Shown in pieces: positions 1-7,799 of a DNA stretch of 64,000 nt. Made by a program: the position numbers and the translations under genes. The DNA comes from UBA1845 sp002338715 (GTDB lineage Bacteria; Planctomycetota; Phycisphaerae; UBA1845), in NCBI GenBank assembly GCA_035344155.1, contig DAORAL010000012.1, positions 61,445 to 125,444 of the forward strand. Direction: 5' to 3'. Position 1 is the stretch's first letter, and each line of letters starts with the position of its first letter. The notes beneath the pieces were generated by a model that was given only the letters and a program-made list of their open reading frames with translations, was not told where the DNA came from and searched no databases.

Positions 1-36
1 TTTTTGAAATCTCGGGTTGGTCGGCTCCGGATTTGT

Positions 37-65
37 TTGACGCGGTTTTGGGGCGTTGATACTGT
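37..65 (+). promoter_or_regulatory. Candidate sigma-70 promoter for the first lipoprotein gene
   Basis: TTGACG at 37-42 and TACTGT at 60-65 are separated by 17 bases, about 100 bases before the preferred start at 168. This is a match to consensus only. Confidence 0.3.
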
Positions 66-167
66 TGCCCAACGCATTGATTGGAACGAACCGCCCCGGG
101 ATCGCAGGCCGCCATGTCGCAAGTCACCAAATCTGTGTGCAGTAAACACCTCAGCCGAGCCAGGCGT

Positions 168-776
168 ATGCCGATCTTCGCCGTCATGACCTACGGATTG
201 CTCTTGGGGATGGCTTGGGTGTGCGGTTGCCACAAGCCGGCAGGTTACTTCGAGATCACCAACCATGTCGATGTCGGCGAGTCGGAGCAGCTGCACGAGG
301 TTTTCGACGAGGCCTATTACATGACGTCGCCGGATGGCAATATGGACGTGGTGGTGCGGCGGAGCAGTCAAAACGACATCAACGACCCCAACCGCGTTGC
401 ACAAATCGTTCATATCCGCAGCGTGTTTTCGCCGGTGGAAGATCGCAACAAGATCGAAAGCACGATGATCAACGGCGTGGTCGCGTATTCGATCATCGGT
501 GATCTGGGAGCCGTGTGCTTTCAGGGGGCTGGCTTCTCATCGTTTTCGGAGAACCGCAAGGGCGACACGTTGAAAGGCGAGTTGGAGCAGTCCAACCTGC
601 GGCTCGTCCGGCGCGTGGGGGAGATTGGCGACATCTTCAACCGCACGCGATTGTCGGGCGAATTCAAAGCCACTCGCGATGAAAAAGCCGTGGTCAGAAT
701 CCTGAACGAAATGGACCGGTTCCTCGGGCCGCAACCGCGATACATCCCACCACCGCCCGGCACAAATCCGTTGTAA
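168..776 (+). CDS. Putative lipoprotein of unknown function
   Basis: A protein of about 202 residues. The ATG at 168 is preferred over in-frame starts at 81 and 114 because it gives a short positive start, a hydrophobic stretch and a lipobox-like VCGC at the end of the signal sequence, followed by a soluble domain. I recognise no family. The mature part is mixed alpha/beta with a short Pro-rich tail (PPPPGTNP). It would sit on the periplasmic side of a membrane. It has no operon partner in the window and is followed by a palindromic repeat at 808-872. Confidence 0.7.
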   Translation: MPIFAVMTYGLLLGMAWVCGCHKPAGYFEITNHVDVGESEQLHEVFDEAYYMTSPDGNMDVVVRRSSQNDINDPNRVAQIVHIRSVFSPVEDRNKIESTMINGVVAYSIIGDLGAVCFQGAGFSSFSENRKGDTLKGELEQSNLRLVRRVGEIGDIFNRTRLSGEFKATRDEKAVVRILNEMDRFLGPQPRYIPPPPGTNPL

Positions 777-807
777 TGGCGATCAAGTTAAGAACGCGCG
801 AGCCGTT

Positions 808-872
808 GTAGGGTGGGCCGTGCCCACCATTGTCGTTGGCAACCAAACAGCGGTGGGCACGGCCCACCCTAC
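808..872. repeat. REP-like inverted repeat, copy 1
   Basis: A 21-base left arm (808-828, GTAGGGTGGGCCGTGCCCAC plus C) and its exact reverse complement at 852-872 are separated by 23 bases. Each arm is itself nearly palindromic. The same arm sequence recurs at 7734-7797 and 13867-13891. It lies between the 3' ends of two convergent genes and could act as a bidirectional terminator. Confidence 0.85.
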
Positions 873-881
873 GCGATTCCT

Positions 882-1124
882 CTATGGCAATTTGATTTCG
901 TCCGTCGCTATATCAAGCGGGACATGATGGTGGTCGCTCGGTTTGCTTTCCGAGAAAATCCGCACAATGCAAAAGATGCAAAGCGCTGTAACCAGCCCTA
1001 TGCTGCCGAGCATCATCGCCCAACCGCCCGGAGTCAGCCCCGTGATTTCGGAAGCATCAGTCGGTGGTGTGTTGGCCAGCATTTGTGCCGACACGAATTG
1101 AATGAATGTCCATCCTGATAGCAT
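882..1124 (-). CDS. Small single-span membrane protein, probable accessory subunit of the NSS transporter
   Basis: An 80-residue protein with one clear membrane segment (about residues 33-55, GGWAMMLGSIGLVTALCIFC) and a short His-rich cytoplasmic tail. Its ATG lies 3 bases after the TAA of the transporter gene at 1128-2918, and its Shine-Dalgarno GGAGG is formed by the last codons of that gene, so the two are probably translationally coupled. Known for the family: NSS transporters such as the methionine transporter MetP of Corynebacterium work with a tiny single-span subunit, MetS. I see no sequence identity to MetS beyond topology; the role is inferred from position and coupling. Confidence 0.7.
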   Translation of the reverse strand: MLSGWTFIQFVSAQMLANTPPTDASEITGLTPGGWAMMLGSIGLVTALCIFCIVRIFSESKPSDHHHVPLDIATDEIKLP

Positions 1125-1127
1125 CGT

Positions 1128-2918
1128 TTACGCCTCCATCAAGCTTTCAAGATGTTCTCTATGGGCAATGGTCTGTCCGATCCGATTGCGACATGCGATA
1201 TCAATTGCGGCTGTGATGATGATAAACAGCAACCCCACGCCCACGATGCTGAAGCGCGCGATGTTGGCATTGAGTCGGGCGTCGGCGATCTTCGCTTTGA
1301 CCGCTTCGGTTGGTTGCGTGTACCAGGTTGGTTTGGTCGCACGCGGTTTTGACTGGATTTCACGCACGCGTTCGATTTTTTTCTTCGCCCCGTCCTCACC
1401 GGTGAATTCATCCGGGAATTCCGCGACGAGGGCGGCTTCGATGCCCTTGTATTCCGGGCTCATGCTTCGGAGGCGGTCCGGGGCGTTGTAGTAACACCAC
1501 AGCGACAACACGATGATGAGGAATGCCGGCGTGAGGTACCTGATCATAAAGGGCATGAAACTCGGGAGCTTAAAGTCGGACCCGCGGTTGGTTTCGTTGA
1601 CCCCGCGTTCGGCTCCGATGACCCAGCCGAAAATCAAGACCTGGGCGAGTCCGGCGACGATCATCATGAATTCGCAGGCAAAGTCCGTGAAATCCAACGC
1701 CTGGGCGTTGAGGCTGAAGTACATCACCAGGGATGCACCAGCCGCAGTGATAATCGCCAACAACGTCACGCTCACCGGACGTCGCAATCCAAACCCATCT
1801 TCAAGAAACGCGATCGCCGGCTGCAACATGCTGAGCGAACTCGTGACGGCAGCGAGGAACAACAATCCAAACCACATCCCGCCAAAGAAGTTCCCGCCAA
1901 ACGGCATCAGGTGCATGATCGCCGGGACGGTGAAGAACCCAACCTGGAAGGTGCTTTCCGGTGTGTGTGACGATCCCAGAAAAAGAAAAGCAGCCGGGAC
2001 GACGATCAATCCGCCGAGGATGACTTCGCAGAACTCGTTGGCGCTTGAAGCGCTCAGCGACGTCAGCACAACGTCATCGCTGGGTTTCAAGTAACTTGAA
2101 TAGCAGAGGATCAATCCGAAACCGACGCTGAGGCTGAAGAATATCTGACCAGCCGCCCGCATCCAGACTTCCGGGTTCTTAAGTAGTTCCCACTTGGGGT
2201 TCCACATGAATCCCAGCCCGGTCCCGATGTTGTCGAGCGTGAGTACGCGGACAAGAACGATGATTGCACATCCGATCAACAGCGGCATGGCGAACTTGCA
2301 GAACGTTTCGATGCCGCGCGTGACGCCGCGATAGATGATCACAAAGTTGACGAGGAAACACACGCACACATACCAGAGCATGCTGGACTCAAACATCGCG
2401 CCGTTGGACTTCAGCGCGAATTGATCCATCGCATATTCGACGGATGCACCGGCAACGGCATCGTTGTATGCCGCCGTGTTCTTGGCGATGCCTTCGACGG
2501 CCGCACCGATGTGCGCGTCAAACCCGCCCGTGAAATACGCCACCGAATAACGCAGGCAAAGCGCTTCGAGCAACACGTAATACATGTAGACAACGATCGG
2601 AACGAGCAGCGTCAGTGCGCCGATTCCCTTGGCCGGCGCCTTTCGCCAGATGGCGTAGAGGATGCCCGCGCCATTGTTCTGCCCGTAGCGACCACCGAGG
2701 CGGCCCATGGTCCATTCGCACCATACGATGGGAATGCCCAGAAGCAGAAAGCTGATGATGTATGGCACCATGAAGGCGCCGCCGCCGTTGTTGACGGCTG
2801 TCCCTGGAAAGCGAAGGAAGTTTCCAAGCCCGACAGCCGACCCTGCGACGGCGAGGATCACGCCGGCTTTTGAACCCCAGCTTTCCTTTTGTTGATGTTG
2901 AAGATCCGGACTGGTCAT
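1128..2918 (-). CDS. Sodium-dependent transporter of the NSS/SLC6 (SNF) family
   Basis: A 596-residue polytopic membrane protein. The N-terminus carries the family hallmark: WGSKAGVILAVAGSAVGLGN followed by a LRFPG-like turn and an NGGGAF motif (TM1-TM2), which build the sodium and substrate sites. It should import an amino acid or related solute with Na+. It is longer than typical bacterial members (about 450-500) because of a C-terminal soluble segment of roughly 90 residues and one extra membrane span. It is followed in the same operon by a small single-span protein. The start at 2918 is the only one that keeps the N-terminal motif; no Shine-Dalgarno is visible there, because three 16-base repeats occupy the site. 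The substrate cannot be told. Confidence 0.93.
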   Translation of the reverse strand: MTSPDLQHQQKESWGSKAGVILAVAGSAVGLGNFLRFPGTAVNNGGGAFMVPYIISFLLLGIPIVWCEWTMGRLGGRYGQNNGAGILYAIWRKAPAKGIGALTLLVPIVVYMYYVLLEALCLRYSVAYFTGGFDAHIGAAVEGIAKNTAAYNDAVAGASVEYAMDQFALKSNGAMFESSMLWYVCVCFLVNFVIIYRGVTRGIETFCKFAMPLLIGCAIIVLVRVLTLDNIGTGLGFMWNPKWELLKNPEVWMRAAGQIFFSLSVGFGLILCYSSYLKPSDDVVLTSLSASSANEFCEVILGGLIVVPAAFLFLGSSHTPESTFQVGFFTVPAIMHLMPFGGNFFGGMWFGLLFLAAVTSSLSMLQPAIAFLEDGFGLRRPVSVTLLAIITAAGASLVMYFSLNAQALDFTDFACEFMMIVAGLAQVLIFGWVIGAERGVNETNRGSDFKLPSFMPFMIRYLTPAFLIIVLSLWCYYNAPDRLRSMSPEYKGIEAALVAEFPDEFTGEDGAKKKIERVREIQSKPRATKPTWYTQPTEAVKAKIADARLNANIARFSIVGVGLLFIIITAAIDIACRNRIGQTIAHREHLESLMEA

Positions 2919-2919
2919 T

Positions 2920-2967
2920 TAAGTTTCTGCCAACTTATGAATTTGCCAACTTAAGTTTTTGCCAACT
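2920..2967 (-). repeat. Three tandem 16-bp repeats abutting the transporter start codon
   Basis: On the minus strand the unit AGTTGGCAAAAACTTA occurs three times head to tail (2952-2967, 2936-2951, 2920-2935) with a few substitutions, ending one base before the ATG at 2918. It replaces the expected ribosome binding site. It may be an operator array or a slippage-prone tract. Confidence 0.85.
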
Positions 2968-3219
2968 GTTTGATGAAGGAGCCGAATCAGCCGGACCCAA
3001 TTGACATTGCGGGCCCGTTCGCCATTTTGAACCGATAGCGTAAACGTCGAGGGGATAGCCCACAAGGGGGTGGATTGCAAGTAAAAATGAATAAGATCGG
3101 TAAAGACGAATCATCGACAGATCGTTTTGGTCTGTGTTAGACTGCGTTGTTTTTAACATGCAGCCCCAGCTATTTTCAGATAAGCAGATGGGGCGTTCAG
3201 ATCAACGGATGGATTGAGC

Positions 3220-5007
3220 GTGAAACGGAATTCATTTTTCACATCCAAGGCATTTCTCATCATCTTTGCAGCCGTCATGTGCGGGTGGGGCATTCATGCT
3301 GGCCCGCGACTTGGCGATCACGAAAGCATCAACGCCCAATGTGCCCGGCAGGCGATCGAAGAAGGGCATTGGCTAATCCCCAGATTTCAGGATCAATCCC
3401 GTGTCCGCAAATCACCGCTCGGCATCTGGCTGATCGCCGCGTCGTCGGTGGTTGTCGATGGCGTTCGTGGCGTCGAACCGGTGTCGGAGTTGGCCGCACG
3501 ATTGCCACAGGCGCTGGCCGCTGTGCTGAATGTGCTGGTCATCGCGTGGATGGGGCGGCGCATGTATGGCGACCGGGCCGGGCGGTTGGCGGGATGGATG
3601 GCGGCTGTAAGCGTCGCGACCATTTACTTCAGCCACAGCGCGCTCATCGAGATGACACTGACCTTGTTCATCACGCTGTCGTTCGCGTGCTTCTGGCGGG
3701 CGTGTGAAGAACCGAAAGTCAGCGGGAAATGGCTCATCGGATTCTACGCGTCGTTCGCGATGGCGATGATGGCCAAGATGCCACTGCCGCTGATGATCAT
3801 CGCGCCACCACTATTTATCTATTGGGTGTTCCTAAGGCCGGCAACGATGAACCCCGACGAAACGTTCGAGACCAATGCCGAGGAAGGCGCCACCGCGCGG
3901 AACCTCAATTGGGTCGACCAACTGAAGGCCATTCCGTCGCTGCTTTCGGTTCCGGGCATCCTGCTGTTCCTGTTGATCTGCGGGGCCTGGCCGCTTTACG
4001 TCTATCTGAATGTCGACGGTGTGTTGTCGCTGTGGCAAGCCGAGTACATGGGGCGGTTCTCCGGTGAGATGGACGATCGGGCGATGCCGTTTTGGTATTA
4101 CATTCCGATCGTGTTCGGATTCGTCGCACCGTTTGCACTTTTTCTGGGCGAGGGCACGATCGCGGTTTTTCTCAAACCATACGCCCATCGAAAGCACGCG
4201 CTTGGATTCCTGTTTGCATGGGCGATCTGGGGATTGTTCTTCTTAAGCCTGTCATCGTTCAAGCGGCCCCACTATGTCGCGTCGATCATTCCGCCGTTTA
4301 TCTTGATGATGGTGCCCGTCGTCGAGCGGATGTATTTCGAGGCATTGGCTTATCCCAAGCGCATCATAAAGGCCTTTTGCGACATTTGCGTGATCGTCAT
4401 CATCGTGTTGGTCTTCGTTGGCATTGCGAATTTGAAGGGCAAGAGTTTCGTTTCACCTTCGACGCTTTACGTCGTTGTCGGCTTGATTGCGGCTTGCTGG
4501 TGCGGTGCTGCGATTGCATATCGAATCGACAGGCGGATGGCGAGTCTGGTGCTGTTGATTGCGAGTGGACCAGTGATGTTGGCGGCTGGCTGGGGCGGAG
4601 CCGCCCACATGGATGCCAACGATCAACGCATTGAGGCTGTGACCACCGCGTTACACGATCTTGGTGTAACCTCTGAAGATAAAGTGGTGTTGGTGGATGG
4701 GCGGGTGGACGCGCGGTTCCCGTTTTATGCCGACCTGCGGATCGAGCGGTTGTTCACACCGGTCGAAGTCGCGTCGATGCGAACCAGTCGCAGCGAAATG
4801 CCGGTTGAACTCTTGCAGGCCGCGGCAGACAAGATGCGTGATTTGATCACGACCAACCCACGAACGTTTTTCATTATGGATGCGCAGCGGTTTGATTACC
4901 TTAGCGGTGATTATGACATGCCGGTTGCGGAACTTGCCCGTGTGAAGTTGACGAAAGAGAAAAAGGGCAAGAGTTGCGTCATCCTTGGGAGCGAAACAAA
5001 ATCGTAA
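3220..5007 (+). CDS. Membrane glycosyltransferase, PMT/ArnT-like (GT39/GT83 type)
   Basis: About 595 residues with 10 or more membrane spans. Near the N-terminus a GDHESINAQCAR segment provides the acidic residues after TM1 typical of GT-C enzymes, followed by RKSPLGIWL in the next loop, as in ArnT-like lipid-A or protein glycosyltransferases. Such enzymes move a sugar from a polyprenyl phosphate carrier to an acceptor on the outer face of the inner membrane. The GTG at 3220 gives an N-terminus of VKRNSFF; a TTG at 3214 is also in frame. It is divergent from the NSS gene. Donor and acceptor are unknown. Confidence 0.85.
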   Translation: MKRNSFFTSKAFLIIFAAVMCGWGIHAGPRLGDHESINAQCARQAIEEGHWLIPRFQDQSRVRKSPLGIWLIAASSVVVDGVRGVEPVSELAARLPQALAAVLNVLVIAWMGRRMYGDRAGRLAGWMAAVSVATIYFSHSALIEMTLTLFITLSFACFWRACEEPKVSGKWLIGFYASFAMAMMAKMPLPLMIIAPPLFIYWVFLRPATMNPDETFETNAEEGATARNLNWVDQLKAIPSLLSVPGILLFLLICGAWPLYVYLNVDGVLSLWQAEYMGRFSGEMDDRAMPFWYYIPIVFGFVAPFALFLGEGTIAVFLKPYAHRKHALGFLFAWAIWGLFFLSLSSFKRPHYVASIIPPFILMMVPVVERMYFEALAYPKRIIKAFCDICVIVIIVLVFVGIANLKGKSFVSPSTLYVVVGLIAACWCGAAIAYRIDRRMASLVLLIASGPVMLAAGWGGAAHMDANDQRIEAVTTALHDLGVTSEDKVVLVDGRVDARFPFYADLRIERLFTPVEVASMRTSRSEMPVELLQAAADKMRDLITTNPRTFFIMDAQRFDYLSGDYDMPVAELARVKLTKEKKGKSCVILGSETKS

Positions 5008-5143
5008 TCACCTCGACCTCTGCGAGGCGGTCACTAAAATCCTGCGAGGCGCGGTGATTGAAGTTATTTAATGGCAACATTCAGTCGCGGGTTTTCAATA
5101 ACACCGCGCCACACTTGGAAAAACTTTACAAGGAGAAATTCTG

Positions 5144-5614
5144 ATGAAGCGACAGATGATGGCGCTGGCCACTGTGGGCTGCGTGGTGCTCGGTACAACA
5201 ATGGTGACGATGAACGTTCGGACGCAAGTCGCCGACGCTCACTGCCAGGTTCCCTGTGGGATTTACGACGATGCGGCCCGTGTCACCCGGATGAAGGAAG
5301 ACGCCACGACAATTGAGAAGGCGATCAAGAACATCAACGAGTTATCCGGCCAGCACGATGCTCAGGCACTGAATCAAGCTGTTCGCTGGGTGAATACGAA
5401 AGAAGAGCACGCTTCGCACATCATCGAAGTGATCTCGCAATACTTCATGGCCCAGCGGGTCAAGCCGGTTGCGAAGGGTGCGGATGGTTATGACGCCTAT
5501 GTTGAATCGCTCACCAAGTATCACGCGGTCATGGTTGCGGCAATGAAGACGAAGCAGCAGGCCAATCAGGAAGCGGTTGATGCACTGAAGAGTGCGATCG
5601 AAGCGTTGCCATAA
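5144..5614 (+). CDS. sodN: Nickel superoxide dismutase with an export signal
   Basis: A 156-residue protein carrying the complete Ni-hook HCQVPCGIY (residues 33-41), in which His1, Cys2 and Cys6 of the mature enzyme bind nickel. The remaining roughly 115 residues match the four-helix NiSOD core in length. The residues before His33 look like a Sec signal peptide (MKR..., hydrophobic core, ending VADA), so cleavage after Ala-Asp-Ala would expose the His1 needed for nickel binding. Most NiSODs have instead a short propeptide cut by a dedicated peptidase, SodX; no such gene is nearby. A Shine-Dalgarno AGGAG precedes the ATG, and a strong intrinsic terminator follows at 5638. It disproportionates superoxide, probably outside the cytoplasm. 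Confidence 0.93.
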   Translation: MKRQMMALATVGCVVLGTTMVTMNVRTQVADAHCQVPCGIYDDAARVTRMKEDATTIEKAIKNINELSGQHDAQALNQAVRWVNTKEEHASHIIEVISQYFMAQRVKPVAKGADGYDAYVESLTKYHAVMVAAMKTKQQANQEAVDALKSAIEALP

Positions 5615-5637
5615 ACCATTCGACAAGTAAACAAGGT

Positions 5638-5682
5638 AACGCGGCACGACCGAATTGTTTCGATCGTGCCGCGTTTGTTTTT
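5638..5682 (+). terminator. Intrinsic terminator of the Ni-SOD gene
   Basis: A perfect 12-base stem, AACGCGGCACGA (5638-5649) with TCGTGCCGCGTT (5664-5675), is followed by a T-rich run. It may also serve the convergent PEP-CTERM gene. Confidence 0.9.
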
Positions 5683-5715
5683 GATTCTCGTCTGCTTAGG
5701 GCAGTCGTCTATTGT

Positions 5716-6387
5716 TTAGCGATTTGAACGACGACGCAGTGCCGCAATTCCGCCAAGGGCGAGCAACCCGAGTGTTGCGGGTTCGGGTGTGGCCGTGATG
5801 TTGTCGATGCCGAGTTGGCCGACAACCGATGGCGAACCAGCCACGCCCTGGGGCGCGCCCGGCTGATGTCGAATCAAGAGAGTTTGTACGCTCGACAGCG
5901 CCGTGGCGACATCCGGTGTTACACCGCCGACAAGCGTCATGTTTGGCGTGGTCAGATCAAAAACAACGTGAATCCAATTTCCACCGGCGGGGACCACAAT
6001 CGTCGACGTTGACGTGTATTGCGACGCGAATCCGCTTTCGATTGCGAGCACGCGCAGTTCGAGGTCCGTCGCGCCGAAGTTGGCGACGTCGGCTTCGATG
6101 GAGGTGATACCTGCGCCGGTCAGATCACCGATCCACTGATTTTCATTCTTCGTACCGATCGGCTTGGTGCCCGTGGAGGACAATTGCAAGTACTGATCGC
6201 CCGCGCCGGCTGGTCCGCCCGTGGGGATGTTGGTCGGGCCTGATCCACCCGCCCACGATTGCGTTGTCCCGTCCTGAAAATCATCCACGTGGCCCAGGGT
6301 CACTGTGGCGTTTGCCTGAGCGGTAAGCAACATTGCCGTCGCGAACGCGCCGACAACCATGCTTGACTTTGCTGAGAACAGCTTCAT
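5716..6387 (-). CDS. Exported PEP-CTERM sorted protein
   Basis: About 223 residues from the ATG at 6387, which follows a good Shine-Dalgarno (GAGGGG). An N-terminal signal peptide (MKLFSAKSSMVVGAF... to AQANA) is followed by a beta-rich domain with low Cys content and, at the end, the exosortase sorting signal: PEPATLGLLALGGIAALRRR. Known for the family: exosortase cuts and anchors such proteins at the cell surface, often linked to exopolysaccharide. No exosortase gene lies in the window. The function of the mature domain is unknown. Its leader is unusually structured. Confidence 0.88.
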   Translation of the reverse strand: MKLFSAKSSMVVGAFATAMLLTAQANATVTLGHVDDFQDGTTQSWAGGSGPTNIPTGGPAGAGDQYLQLSSTGTKPIGTKNENQWIGDLTGAGITSIEADVANFGATDLELRVLAIESGFASQYTSTSTIVVPAGGNWIHVVFDLTTPNMTLVGGVTPDVATALSSVQTLLIRHQPGAPQGVAGSPSVVGQLGIDNITATPEPATLGLLALGGIAALRRRSNR

Positions 6388-6582
6388 GAATTTCCCCTCT
6401 TGATGTCGAAGTAGGTTCTTGTAACCCAGTCCCTGGATCACAGGGACGCCATGCCCGGCTACAAAAAAAGAGACACATTGGCACCGCGATTTTGCCCGGT
6501 GAATGTCTCTCTCAACAGTTGCGCTTCTTGGCAACCTCAATACGTTGGCGATTCAGGAGTTCTCCACTCCAGCCTGATCGCC
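6388..6582 (-). promoter_or_regulatory. Structured 5' leader of the PEP-CTERM gene with an internal terminator-like hairpin
   Basis: Read on the minus strand there are successive hairpins: 6582-6547 (GGCGATCAGG pairing with CCTGAATCGCC), a short one with arms GTTGC and GCAAC, one at 6511-6470 followed directly by seven U (6469-6463), and one at 6447-6429 (GTCCCTG/CAGGGAC) enclosed by GUAGCC/GGUUAC pairs that need a G-U wobble on this strand. The third is an intrinsic terminator within the leader, so attenuation is plausible. I could not match it to a known riboswitch class. Confidence 0.5.
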
Positions 6583-6699
6583 GCTTCAACTGAATTCCCT
6601 TATGATAGTGATCTCGGGAGGTCCGGGTCAACCACGAACCCGGCGATTCAGGACGCTAATGCGGACGCAAAGTGGACACGATTGCGGGTGAATGAATCG

Positions 6700-7737
6700 A
6701 TGATTCAACCATGCGACACGACAAAATCAAGCATTTCAGGGGCGCTGCGTATCGGACCACTCGCAGTCGCCCATCCGTTTGTGCAAGCCGCGTTGAGCGG
6801 TTACACGGACTTGGCCATGCGCCGTATTGCCCGCATGCACGGTGCGGATTACTGCATCAACGAGGTTGTGTTGGATCGCTCGGTGCTTCACGACGGACCT
6901 TGGCAGCGCAAACTTCTGACCGTTGAGCCCGACGATCATCCGGTCGGGGCGCAGCTTATGGGCGGTGATCCGACGACATTTGGACCAGCCGCCGACCGCA
7001 TGGTGTCGGCTGGTTATGACGTCATCGATATCAATTTCGGATGCCCGGCGCCGAAAGCGCAAAATCGTTGTCGCGGTGGATTCCTTCTGTCCGAACCGGA
7101 GACAGCCGCGGCCATCGTTCGCAACGTCGTCGATGCAGTGGGGGATCGTTGTCCGGTCACCTTAAAGATGCGGCGCGGGTTGGATGATTCCGCCGCCAGC
7201 GAGCGCAGCTTCTTTGAGATTTTCGACCTGGCGTTTTCGTTGGGAGTGTCGGCGATCACGGTTCATGGGCGCTCGGTGGAACAGCGTTATCGCGGGCCCA
7301 GTGATTGGCAATTCCTTGCGCGGGTCAAAGCGCATGCCGGTTCGCGCACCGTGCTTGGAAGTGGTGATCTGTTCACAGCCGACGATTGCATTCGCATGAT
7401 GGAAGAGACCGGCGTCGATGGCGTGACCATCGCGCGGGGATCGATGGGCAACCCGTGGATCTTCAACCAGTGCCTCGCGCTCGCGCGTGGAGAATGCGAA
7501 GCGGCAGAACTCAAAGGTCCAGGGATCGCCGACCAGCGCGACACGATCATCCAGCATTTCGAAGAGACGGCCAAATTGCATGGACACGAGAAAGCCGGCA
7601 AACTTATGGGCAAGTTCGGCGTTCGCTACGCATCGCACCACCCCAAGTGCAAACGCATCCGAGAAGCCTTTAGCCGCGGCAGTTCAACCGAGCAATTCCT
7701 CGAAACAATCAAAGTCTGGTACGAAGACTACGCGTAG
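6700..7737 (+). CDS. dusB: tRNA-dihydrouridine synthase (DusB-like)
   Basis: About 345 residues from the ATG at 6700 (a GTG at 6688 is possible; the in-frame extension to 6451 lacks family similarity). It is an FMN-binding TIM barrel. Diagnostic stretches are VQAALSGYTDLAMRRIARM near the N-terminus, VIDINFGCPAPK with the catalytic Cys, LKMRRG, ITVHGRSVEQRY and VTIARGSMGNPWIF. It reduces specific uridines in the tRNA D-loop with NADPH. The last codon and the TAG stop lie inside the left arm of a REP-like repeat (7734-7754), so the repeat supplies the stop codon. Confidence 0.93.
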   Translation: MIQPCDTTKSSISGALRIGPLAVAHPFVQAALSGYTDLAMRRIARMHGADYCINEVVLDRSVLHDGPWQRKLLTVEPDDHPVGAQLMGGDPTTFGPAADRMVSAGYDVIDINFGCPAPKAQNRCRGGFLLSEPETAAAIVRNVVDAVGDRCPVTLKMRRGLDDSAASERSFFEIFDLAFSLGVSAITVHGRSVEQRYRGPSDWQFLARVKAHAGSRTVLGSGDLFTADDCIRMMEETGVDGVTIARGSMGNPWIFNQCLALARGECEAAELKGPGIADQRDTIIQHFEETAKLHGHEKAGKLMGKFGVRYASHHPKCKRIREAFSRGSSTEQFLETIKVWYEDYA

Positions 7738-7797
7738 GGTGGGCCGTGCCCACCGCAGTTTGAGCGCCAACGACATGGTGGGCACGGCCCACCCTAC
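7734..7797. repeat. REP-like inverted repeat, copy 2
   Basis: The same 21-base arms as at 808-872: left arm 7734-7754, right arm 7777-7797, loop of 22 bases. It contains the stop codon of the dus gene and ends 2 bases before the stop of the convergent DUF4139 gene. Confidence 0.88.
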
Positions 7798-7799
7798 AG

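Noticed and set aside
1513..2094. Plus-strand ORF in the NSS gene
   Set aside because: Antisense shadow of a well-supported transporter.
2920..2967. The 16-bp tandem repeats as a small CRISPR array
   Set aside because: Units are contiguous with no spacers and too short.
6388..6582. A cyclic-di-GMP (GEMM) riboswitch
   Set aside because: Text such as GGGCAAA looked promising, but the conserved ACGCAAAGC core and the P1b/P2 order are missing.
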